From assembly GCA_021799405.1 (NCBI GenBank), contig JAJZAL010000326.1, forward strand, positions 1-5,085: 5,085 bases of DNA. The letters run 5' to 3'. A program made the position numbers and the translations under genes. The notes under the pieces are model-generated. The model ran no database searches, was not told where the DNA came from, and was given only the letters and a program-made list of their open reading frames with translations. Of the stretch, positions 1-3,993 are shown piece after piece (the stretch's first letter is position 1; every line of letters begins with the position of its first letter). The stretch is from Acidobacteriota bacterium (GTDB lineage Bacteria > Acidobacteriota > Terriglobia > Terriglobales > Acidobacteriaceae).

Positions 1-224
1 GGGCAATCTGGGACGTGGTCGTCACCTCCGCCAAAGCCATCGGGATCGAGGGCTTCGGACCGCACGACGCCCGCCGCACCTGCGCCCGGTTATGCCGCAA
101 GCAAGGCGGCAAGCTGGAGCAGATCCAGTTCCTGTTGGGCCACGAGTCGATTGAGACGACGGCGCTCTACACGGCCTGCGAGCAGGAGATCGCGACGGCG
201 GTGAACGACGGCCTGGGGTTCTGA
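1..224 (+). CDS. Tyrosine recombinase / phage-type integrase, C-terminal fragment
   Basis: The frame is open from the left edge (first full codon at base 3) to a TGA at 222-224, giving about 73 residues of the catalytic C-terminus. Tyrosine recombinases cut and rejoin DNA through a tyrosine nucleophile assisted by an R-H-R-H/W set. Visible here are the H-x-x-R box (HDARRT), the LGH box about 27 residues later, and TTALYT, whose Y is the expected nucleophile. The first catalytic Arg and the core-binding domain would lie upstream of the window. A GTG at 15 is only an internal valine. The tail AVNDGLGF resembles that of integrases found on islands and cassette-like elements. Nothing shows that the gene is broken; it is simply cut by the window edge. 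The family call is secure, but the exact subgroup and whether it is active cannot be told. Confidence 0.9.
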   Translation, partial: AIWDVVVTSAKAIGIEGFGPHDARRTCARLCRKQGGKLEQIQFLLGHESIETTALYTACEQEIATAVNDGLGF

Positions 225-240
225 CCCCGGGGACGGAGGT

Positions 241-256
241 TATCTATATATAGATA
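241..256. repeat. 16-bp perfect palindrome TATCTATATATAGATA
   Basis: The sequence TATCTATATATAGATA is identical to its own reverse complement, and the symmetry stops at both flanking bases. It lies 17 bases after the integrase stop codon. It could be a recombinase or regulator binding site, or part of an att-like region. The alternating A/T core also makes it an easily melted site. No function is demonstrated by the sequence alone. Confidence 0.6.
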
Positions 257-358
257 GCGATTCCGGCTCTGCATCGAAAGAGCGATCCCAGTTCTTCCCA
301 GAGCTTTTGCGGGCATTTCCCCAGATACCCCCCTTATCGTTGCCAATCCGTGGCGCCG

Positions 359-420
359 ATCCTCTCCTGTCCCACCCCCTCTGTCCTTCCTCCCTCCACC
401 CCTCCCCCACACCTCCACAG
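359..420 (+). other. C/T-rich tract upstream of the 195-aa gene
   Basis: About 60 bases consist almost entirely of C and T, broken by only a few purines. The tract contains runs such as CCCACCCCCTC and CCTCCCCCACAC. It sits 45-105 bases before the ATG at 465, where it would form an unstructured, pyrimidine-rich 5' leader if transcribed. A strand asymmetry of this kind can also form triplex-prone DNA. Its role is unknown. Confidence 0.5.
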
Positions 421-464
421 GCGTGCGGCCCGTCGTGCGCCTCCAACAAACGAAAGGAAGATCG

Positions 465-1052
465 ATGTTCTACTTCGTCACACTTTTCAATGTACCCGCC
501 GCAGCCGAGGAGACTTTCGTCCGTGGCCTCGGCAGGGGCGGCCCCTGGCTGGAGCAGGTGCGCCGGGTTACGCCTGCCCTGGTGGGCGCCGATCTGTTGC
601 GTCACCAGAGCTGGCCCGTGTTCCTGTGTCACGACATCTGGACCGCGCCCGAGGGCTATGCGCAGGCCTGTGGCAGCCAGGCGGTCCGGCAGCTTCTTGA
701 CGCAAGAAAGCAGATGGCAGCCAGCTCCTTCGAGATCGGGGGCTTCATCTTCCCGAAGCTCACAGAAACTGCCGGGGTCAGCAACGCCCGTTGGCCGCAG
801 ACCTGGCCCGGCCGTCCCGCCGGCTGGCTCTCGACGGAGCAACTGGAAGACGAGCTGTTCGACGCGGCCGTTCAGGCAACAAGGGAGAACGCAAGCGCGA
901 CGCTCGCCGCCCTGGCCCGGATCGACGCCTACTTCGCAAAGGATGGCAGGAGCATGTCCGAGAAGCAACATCGGGAATCTCTGCTCGAGCTGCTGCGCCT
1001 TCTGCGGCCCCACCTAGCCGAACTCCTCGCTGAGCCATCCTCGCTGTCGTAG
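465..1052 (+). CDS. Unknown 195-aa protein with possible ABM-like N-terminal domain
   Basis: I do not recognise a named family. The ATG at 465 is chosen because AAGGA (454-458) lies 6 bases upstream; a GTG at 423 in the same frame has no such site and would add only low-quality sequence. Residues 1-96 alternate beta and alpha patterns: MFYFVTLFNV, a helix around 12-33, then PVFLCHDIWTAPEGYAQA (51-68), a helix 71-85 and FEIGGFIF (89-96). This order resembles the ferredoxin-like dimeric alpha/beta barrel of antibiotic-biosynthesis-monooxygenase-type proteins, in which a conserved W and a following helix close the fold; this is an inference from pattern. Residues 100-122 are Trp/Pro-rich and probably a linker. 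Residues 124-190 look helical (LEDELFDAAVQATREN, LLELLRLLRPHLAELL) and may pack as a bundle or coiled coil. There is no signal peptide and no membrane segment. The enzyme or binding role is unknown. It stands alone, 240 bases after the integrase and 163 before the next gene. Confidence 0.75.
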   Translation: MFYFVTLFNVPAAAEETFVRGLGRGGPWLEQVRRVTPALVGADLLRHQSWPVFLCHDIWTAPEGYAQACGSQAVRQLLDARKQMAASSFEIGGFIFPKLTETAGVSNARWPQTWPGRPAGWLSTEQLEDELFDAAVQATRENASATLAALARIDAYFAKDGRSMSEKQHRESLLELLRLLRPHLAELLAEPSSLS

Positions 1053-1177
1053 CGAGAACAGCCGATAAGAGAGCTGATCCTGACAACGGGCGAGCCGCAG
1101 GAGGGGTATCCGACGTCCAGCTCCTCACCCGCTGCCGGCAAGCCAGGCGGTGCAGCAAAGAGGAGGAGAGGGGCAGT

Positions 1178-1219
1178 TTGAAAGTTGCGCACCCACGACG
1201 AAAAGGAGCTTCTGCATGA
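1178..1219 (+). other. Possible 13-codon leader ORF coupled to the small membrane protein
   Basis: A purine run ending in GAGAGGGG (1166-1173) is followed 4 bases later by TTG at 1178. That frame reads MKVAHPRRKGASA and stops at TGA 1217-1219, overlapping the ATG at 1216 as ATGA. The arrangement would allow translational coupling. The TTG start, short length and presence of a separate good Shine-Dalgarno for the downstream ATG make this weak; the purine run could be chance. Confidence 0.2.
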
Positions 1220-1392
1220 AAGAGGAAGATACAACCCTGACGGGGCGGCCGGCCTTGGGCATGTTCCTCGTGCTGGGCATCATGACAGCGCTCACATCGC
1301 TGGTCATGTCGTTTCCCATCGCTTGGCTGGCTGGGAAGCAATCCTTCCACTTATCCCTCTGTCCGAATTTCCGAAACCGGCTCAATGGTTGA
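1216..1392 (+). CDS. Small single-pass membrane protein, 58 aa
   Basis: The ATG at 1216 is preceded by AAGGAG (1203-1208) with a 7-base gap, a near-ideal ribosome binding site, which argues that this is a real small gene. The N-terminus MKEEDTTLTGRP is acidic and polar. Residues 13-39 form one strongly hydrophobic helix (ALGMFLVLGIMTALTSLVM, then SFPIAWLAG). A short basic tail with one Cys follows (residues 41-58, ending NFRNRLNG). Few positive charges precede the helix, so topology by the positive-inside rule would place the C-terminal tail in the cytoplasm. No family is recognised. Its TGA stop (1390-1392) lies inside the -35 box of the higBA promoter, so the genes are adjacent but the toxin pair has its own promoter. 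The tail after WLAGK could be a recombination junction in a once longer protein. Function is unknown. Confidence 0.6.
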   Translation: MKEEDTTLTGRPALGMFLVLGIMTALTSLVMSFPIAWLAGKQSFHLSLCPNFRNRLNG

Positions 1393-1417
1393 CTAAAGTA
1401 TGCCATTGGCATACAAT
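1389..1417 (+). promoter_or_regulatory. Sigma-70-type promoter of higBA
   Basis: TTGACT (1389-1394) and TACAAT (1412-1417) match the -35 and -10 consensus at 5 of 6 positions each and are separated by exactly 17 bases. Transcription would be expected to start near 1423-1425. The -35 box overlaps the stop codon of the preceding small gene. This is the clearest promoter in the window. Confidence 0.75.
1398..1414. promoter_or_regulatory. Likely HigA operator: 17-bp palindrome
   Basis: The arms GTATGCCA (1398-1405) and TGGCATAC (1407-1414) are perfect inverted repeats around a single T. The site fills most of the promoter spacer and overlaps the first three bases of the -10 box, so a bound repressor would block RNA polymerase. 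HigA-type antitoxins, alone or with their toxin, are known to repress their own operons through such palindromes. That HigA is the protein bound here is inference. Confidence 0.7.
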
Positions 1418-1423
1418 TTTTCT

Positions 1424-1762
1424 GTGCAAACGGTGGTGGAAACCCCGACGTACCTGCGAGCTGCCGAAGCTATTTATAGCGAAGCAGATCGGGAAGAGAT
1501 CGTCCGAGCCATCGCCGCTGACCCCGAAGCCGGAGATTTGATGACCGGCACCGGCGGTTATCGCAAGCTGCGCTTTGCACGCCCAGGTATGGGGAAGCGC
1601 GGCGGCGCACGGGTCGTTTATCTGTACGGTGGCGAGGATTACCCTATCTTTCTCATCACCGTGTACGCCAAAGCCGAAAAGGGCAATTTGAGCAAGGCAG
1701 AGCAGAACGCCCTGGCAAAGATGGCCAAGAGCTTCTTTACCGACTACAGGGGGACGCGATGA
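1424..1762 (+). CDS. higB: HigB/RelE-family toxin of a type II TA pair
   Basis: This is a RelE/ParE-superfamily toxin of the HigB type; members cut mRNA on the ribosome to stop growth. The diagnostic stretch is at residues 33-68: DPEAGDLMTGTGGYRKLRF, then PGMGKRGGARVVYLY, followed by PIFLITVYAKAEKGNLSKAE. The basic residues R47, K48, R50, K58, R59 and R63 are the expected RNA-contacting or catalytic set. I chose GTG at 1424 because it gives MQTVVETPTYL, the usual N-terminus of this family, and a 112-residue product. An ATG at 1400 would add eight residues but lies inside the operator and upstream of the predicted transcript start. No Shine-Dalgarno precedes either codon, so translation may be leaderless. 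The stop overlaps the antitoxin start as ATGA (1759-1762). Toxin-first order is typical of higBA. The family call is firm; the start is the uncertain part. Confidence 0.88.
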   Translation: MQTVVETPTYLRAAEAIYSEADREEIVRAIAADPEAGDLMTGTGGYRKLRFARPGMGKRGGARVVYLYGGEDYPIFLITVYAKAEKGNLSKAEQNALAKMAKSFFTDYRGTR

Positions 1763-2052
1763 GCAAACTGTTTGAAGAGATGGCCCAAGGCACGGCTGAA
1801 GCCCGCGCCTACATGGAAGGCGAGCGGAAGGGGTACAAGGTCACTTTGCCGGAGACGGTGGACGTGCGGGGCCTGCGCAAGCGTCTGCACCTGAGCCAGG
1901 GCCGCTTCGCGGAAAGCTTCGGTTTGTCGGTGGATGCCGTTCGTCACTGGGAGTCAGGCCGTCGCCAGCCGGAAGCTGCGGCACGGGCACTTCTTGTTGT
2001 CATTGCTGCTGACCCGCAATTTGTCATGCGCTCGTTAGCGAAAAGGGCATGA
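1759..2052 (+). CDS. higA: HigA-family Xre-type antitoxin
   Basis: This 97-residue antitoxin neutralises HigB by direct binding and is likely to repress the operon. Residues 1-30 (MSKLFEEMAQGTAEARAYMEG) form the N-terminal segment seen in this antitoxin subgroup, which probably contacts the toxin. A Cro/C1-type helix-turn-helix follows at about 36-80: VRGLRKRLHLSQGRFAESFG, then LSVDAVRHWESGRRQPEAAAR. The L-S-Q-x-x-F-A and V-x-x-W-E-x-G-R-R-x-P signatures are clear. The ATG at 1759 has GGGGGA (1749-1754) just upstream and overlaps the toxin stop by four bases, giving translational coupling. The good ribosome binding site here compared with none for the toxin would favour antitoxin excess. The likely target is the palindrome at 1398-1414. 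No frameshift or missing motif is seen. Confidence 0.92.
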   Translation: MSKLFEEMAQGTAEARAYMEGERKGYKVTLPETVDVRGLRKRLHLSQGRFAESFGLSVDAVRHWESGRRQPEAAARALLVVIAADPQFVMRSLAKRA

Positions 2053-2062
2053 CGTTCCAGTC

Positions 2063-2075
2063 TGCCATCATGGCA
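2063..2075. repeat. 13-bp palindrome TGCCATCATGGCA after higA
   Basis: TGCCAT and ATGGCA flank a single C. It shares the half-site TGCCA/TGGCA with the higBA operator, but the halves are 3 bases apart here rather than 1. It begins 10 bases after the higA stop. It could be a secondary HigA site or a short transcript-end hairpin; no U-tract follows. The similarity may be chance. Confidence 0.35.
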
Positions 2076-2085
2076 ATTCGGTTCT

Positions 2086-2099
2086 AACTTCCCGAAGTT
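2086..2099. repeat. 14-bp inverted repeat AACTTCCCGAAGTT
   Basis: The arms AACTTC and GAAGTT are perfect inverted repeats around CC. The 2-base centre is too tight for a good RNA hairpin, so a protein-binding site is more plausible. No function can be assigned. Confidence 0.35.
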
Positions 2100-2162
2100 C
2101 CACCAAACCCAACGGGGGGTTGCTGTGCCGAGTCGCACTGTCGAGCACCCGAACGCATCCAG

Positions 2163-2181
2163 CAGCACAACACGAGTGCTG
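2163..2181 (+). repeat. Hairpin CAGCAC / GTGCTG in the higA-downstream region
   Basis: Six-base arms CAGCAC (2163-2168) and GTGCTG (2176-2181) enclose a 7-base loop, AACACGA. No T-run follows, so it does not qualify as an intrinsic terminator. The rest of the 2053-2282 stretch holds no gene; it contains this hairpin, two short palindromes and a weak promoter. Confidence 0.3.
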
Positions 2182-2208
2182 GCAGCCGTTGGTTTGCGCA
2201 GGTAAAAT
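2179..2208 (+). promoter_or_regulatory. Possible weak promoter for the Mod-like remnant
   Basis: CTGGCA (2179-2184, 4 of 6 to the -35 consensus) and TAAAAT (2203-2208, 5 of 6 to the -10) are 18 bases apart. Transcripts would carry a leader of roughly 70 bases before the GTG at 2283. The evidence is consensus similarity only. Confidence 0.3.
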
Positions 2209-2224
2209 GAAGCGATTAAACGCC

Positions 2225-2248
2225 TGTACCCTTTAAGGGGATAGTACA
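2225..2248. repeat. Nested inverted repeats before the Mod-like remnant
   Basis: An inner palindrome of CCCTT and AAGGG around one T (2229-2239) lies inside outer arms TGTAC (2225-2229) and GTACA (2244-2248). It sits 35 bases before the GTG start and downstream of the possible promoter. It could be an operator or a short leader structure; no known motif is recognised. Confidence 0.3.
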
Positions 2249-2282
2249 CAATGCGGCTTCAGGCAGCCGCCAAGGAGTTGCC

Positions 2283-2471
2283 GTGTCACGACTGACCGAC
2301 TTGCTTGCCCAAGCCAAGGCCAAAGACTCACAGTTGGGGGCGGATTTGGACAGGGAGTTCAAGGTTCTGTCGTCACGGTTGCCGTTCGGCCTGAATTTTG
2401 AGCGGCACCGTCCGGAGGCAGTGGAGTTGCCCCAGCGCCCCATTCGGAAGGGGCAGCTTGGCAGAGTCTAG
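2283..2471 (+). pseudogene. Truncated N-terminus of a Mod-like DNA methyltransferase
   Basis: The ORF has GTG at 2283 with AAGGAG (2272-2277) 5 bases before it, and ends at TAG after 62 residues. Its sequence SRLTDLLAQAKAKDSQLGAD, then FGLNFERHRPEAVELP and RPIRKG, matches my memory of the N-terminal lead-in of large adenine-specific, type III Mod-like DNA methyltransferases, where PxRxGD(K)V precedes the catalytic domain. The intact family is several hundred residues; here similarity ends near residue 56, and no DPPY or FxGxG methylase motif lies in the following sequence in any + frame. I therefore read it as a remnant left after deletion or rearrangement, with start and ribosome binding site preserved. 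It may still be translated as a short peptide. The recognition is from memory of the family, without a search. A stand-alone small protein is the alternative. Confidence 0.5.
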
Positions 2472-2609
2472 TTCGGCAGCTTCGCGGGGGTAGACGGCGG
2501 CCCCAGACCAGGACGAACAGCTTTTTCCTCTGCCACTGTCTAGTTATGTAGGAGTGCATAGGCGCCAATCTATCTCCTGATAAATCAAATGCTTGCATAA
2601 GTTACACCG

Positions 2610-2641
2610 CGAAATCACTTGAAAAATATCACGAAATCGTG
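2610..2641. promoter_or_regulatory. Putative operator of the Xre-RES operon
   Basis: CGAAATC occurs twice, at 2610-2616 and 2632-2638, spaced 22 bases or about two helical turns. The second copy lies in an inverted repeat, CACGA (2630-2634) and TCGTG (2637-2641) around AA. The site is 26-57 bases before the antitoxin ATG. Xre-type antitoxins of this class are known to repress their own operon, so this is a good candidate; the exact promoter boxes could not be identified in this AT-richer spacer. Confidence 0.45.
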
Positions 2642-2666
2642 AGAACATACGACATGGAGGCGCTCT

Positions 2667-3107
2667 ATGGCCGCGCACGCACTATCGACTCCTGTTATCG
2701 GATACCCGGAAAGGCCGGCTGTTGATTTTTCCAATTTGGAGACTCGCCGCCATCTCTCCCCCGCCGCGATTCGCGGATTTATAGGCATCGCGGAAAAGTG
2801 GGAGCTGAACGAGAACCAGATCCGCAGCCTGCTCGGTGGAATTGCCTCATCCACGCTCCACGCCTGGAAGTCGAATCCGGGCAAGCGCGTTCTTGACCAG
2901 GACACCCTCACCCGCATTTCCCTTATCGGAGGCATCTACAAGGCGCTGCACACCTACTTCGGCGCCATTGGCGATCACTGGATCACACACCAGAACGACA
3001 GTCCGCTCTTCGGCGGGGTTACGCCGATTGAGTACATGATGAGTGCCGGCTTGATTGGGATGTACGAGGTTCGCCGGATGCTTGACTCATGGAGTGCGGG
3101 ACATTGA
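2667..3107 (+). CDS. Xre/MbcA/ParS-type antitoxin of a RES toxin
   Basis: The 146-residue protein is the antitoxin partner of RES-domain toxins; it binds the toxin, blocks its NAD+-binding site and autoregulates. The ATG at 2667 has GGAGG (2656-2660) 6 bases upstream. Residues 1-28 are a variable lead. Residues about 29-90 form an Xre-like helix-turn-helix region (LSPAAIRGFIGIAEKWELNE, then IRSLLGGIASSTLHAWK). The C-terminal toxin-binding (DUF2384-type) domain spans about 88-143: GGIYKALHTYF, then NDSPLFGGVTPIEYM and GMYEVRRMLD, which closely match the family pattern of an LFGG box followed by a YEVRRLLD-like helix. Its TGA (3105-3107) shares one base with the toxin's ATG, so translation is coupled. 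Antitoxin-first order is standard for this family. The gene appears intact. Confidence 0.88.
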   Translation: MAAHALSTPVIGYPERPAVDFSNLETRRHLSPAAIRGFIGIAEKWELNENQIRSLLGGIASSTLHAWKSNPGKRVLDQDTLTRISLIGGIYKALHTYFGAIGDHWITHQNDSPLFGGVTPIEYMMSAGLIGMYEVRRMLDSWSAGH

Positions 3108-3853
3108 TGCCCTCAGTTCGCACCTTTGATCTCGACGATACGCACCGGCTTGTTCCTACGACATACCGCCCCAAGGACGTCTTCCGCGAAGTGGTAGAAG
3201 GCCACGACGTAGAAGATTTTGACACCATTGTTTCCGCTACTACCCTGCCGCGCCATCAAGGCGCCACAGGCGGCTCAGGCGTCTCGCAACGAGAGCTGGT
3301 CTACGGAATCCCGAACTCTGGAATCGTCCGCAACACCTTTGAGTTTGCTGGCGACGGCGGCCGGTTTCATGACAGAAACCGCGGAGCCTGGTATGCCTGC
3401 AACTTCATGGAGGCGTCCATTGCAGAGGTCACCTACCACCTCGTGAAGAGGTTGAAGACCGATCGCGAAATTCAGGCCATCAGTCAGAAGTTCCAGTATG
3501 ACGACTGGCAGGCCGATTTCCACGCCGAGTTCTACCAGATCAATGCCACGAGGAAGTTTGCCCAGTATCTGGAACCGGAGCCGGTTCCAGAGTGCTATGC
3601 GGCAGGGCAGGCCCTTGCGCGCAGCATCCTTCTGAAAGGCGGCAACGGGATCGTCTACCCAAGCGTTCGTTTTGGAGAAGGCGGCATTTGCATCGCTTGC
3701 TTCCGTCCAGCACTGGTCTATCGGCCGCGCCTGACAGACAGCTACACGCTCACGGTCACGTTGGAATCCAGCGGCGCATACGCGGACACCCCCCTCATGC
3801 TTTTCCGCAAGAACAAAAAACGCCAACCCCTGTCTGTTGAGGGTGAAAGATAA
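3107..3853 (+). CDS. RES-domain toxin (NAD+-degrading)
   Basis: Known RES toxins deplete cellular NAD+ by glycohydrolysis or phosphorolysis. The ATG at 3107 is chosen because it overlaps the antitoxin stop (TGATG) and gives the family N-terminus; an in-frame ATG at 3089 would overlap the antitoxin by 19 bases and add six residues. The 248-residue product shows THRLVPTTYRP (R14) near the N-terminus, then the core at 84-111: GGRFHDRNRGAWYACNF and EASIAEVTYH. R86, Y96 and E102 or E107 are the likely catalytic Arg, Tyr and Glu of the fold. A second signature, GGNGIVYPSVRFGEGG (178-193) followed by CIACFRPALV, is the usual RES C-terminal motif. It resembles the longer RES subgroup with extra sequence between the first strand and the GGRF box (residues 20-83). 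No truncation or frameshift is seen. Activity and exact chemistry are inferred from the family. Confidence 0.87.
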   Translation: MPSVRTFDLDDTHRLVPTTYRPKDVFREVVEGHDVEDFDTIVSATTLPRHQGATGGSGVSQRELVYGIPNSGIVRNTFEFAGDGGRFHDRNRGAWYACNFMEASIAEVTYHLVKRLKTDREIQAISQKFQYDDWQADFHAEFYQINATRKFAQYLEPEPVPECYAAGQALARSILLKGGNGIVYPSVRFGEGGICIACFRPALVYRPRLTDSYTLTVTLESSGAYADTPLMLFRKNKKRQPLSVEGER

Positions 3854-3862
3854 AGGGGGAGC

Positions 3863-3886
3863 GATTGGCGTCTTGAAGATTGGCGT
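3863..3886. repeat. 9-bp direct repeat GATTGGCGT
   Basis: GATTGGCGT occurs at 3863-3871 and again at 3878-3886, 15 bases start to start, directly after the RES stop codon. It could be a short duplication from replication slippage. No function is evident. Confidence 0.35.
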
Positions 3887-3887
3887 G

Positions 3888-3925
3888 GCGTTGGCCCATC
3901 AGCGGGCGGCGGAATGGGCTGACGC
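3888..3925 (+). terminator. 12-bp RNA hairpin after the RES gene, no U-tract
   Basis: GCGTTGGCCCAT (3888-3899) and ATGGGCTGACGC (3914-3925) pair along all 12 positions as RNA if two G-U pairs are allowed; in DNA it is a 10 of 12 match. The loop is 14 bases. The stem lies 35 bases after the RES stop. It lacks the T-run of an intrinsic terminator, so it may instead protect the transcript 3' end or only attenuate transcription into fitAB. Confidence 0.35.
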
Positions 3926-3948
3926 AGGCCGAGGTGAGGTATGGCAAC

Positions 3949-3976
3949 GATATCATCTCCCAGAACGTGATATCAT
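3949..3976. promoter_or_regulatory. Paired GATATCAT sites upstream of fitAB
   Basis: GATATCAT occurs at 3949-3956 and 3969-3976, exactly 20 bases apart, about two helical turns. Each contains the self-complementary GATATC, and the second extends to TGATATCA, so the pair also reads as an inverted repeat. It ends 17 bases before the fitA ATG. FitA-type ribbon-helix-helix antitoxins are known to bind inverted repeats in their own promoter, with two dimers side by side, so this is the likely operator. TATCAT in either copy could serve as a -10 box, but no matching -35 box was found. Confidence 0.5.
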
Positions 3977-3993
3977 AAGTGCGGAGGTGCCTC

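Larger units (their letters stand above)
225..464. other. Gene-free region after the integrase
   Basis: I see no convincing gene in these 240 bases. ORFs crossing it on either strand have low-complexity, Pro/Ser/Arg-rich or Gly/Arg-rich translations typical of shadow frames. It starts with the self-complementary CCCCGGGG (225-232), continues with GGACGGAGGTTA and a 16-bp palindrome (241-256), and ends in a C/T-rich tract just before the next gene's ribosome binding site. A promoter for the 195-residue gene probably lies here, but no clear -35/-10 pair could be picked out. No terminator with a U-tract follows the integrase. Confidence 0.6.

Noticed and set aside
400..421. Polypyrimidine tract plus CAG resembling a eukaryotic splice acceptor
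   Set aside because: All genes here are bacterial in type and layout, so the resemblance is coincidental.
240..1013. Long minus-strand ORF (257 codons) opposite the 195-aa gene
   Set aside because: It spans an intergenic region and a gene with a good ribosome binding site, has low-complexity Gly/Arg/Pro-rich translation and no start signal; it looks like a GC-rich shadow frame.
1400..1423. ATG 1400 as the HigB start
   Set aside because: It lies within the operator and upstream of the predicted transcription start, has no Shine-Dalgarno, and adds eight residues that the family does not normally have. It is kept as an alternative for read-through transcripts.
1185..1541. 118-codon + strand ORF crossing the membrane-protein gene and higB
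   Set aside because: It runs in another frame through two better-supported genes and the promoter, with no recognisable family.
3089..3106. ATG 3089 as the RES toxin start
   Set aside because: It would overlap the antitoxin by 19 bases; the ATG at 3107 gives the usual one-base stop-start overlap and a better N-terminus.
3275..3826. 183-codon minus-strand ORF opposite the RES toxin
   Set aside because: It is a mirror frame of a clearly recognised toxin, with no ribosome binding site and no family resemblance.
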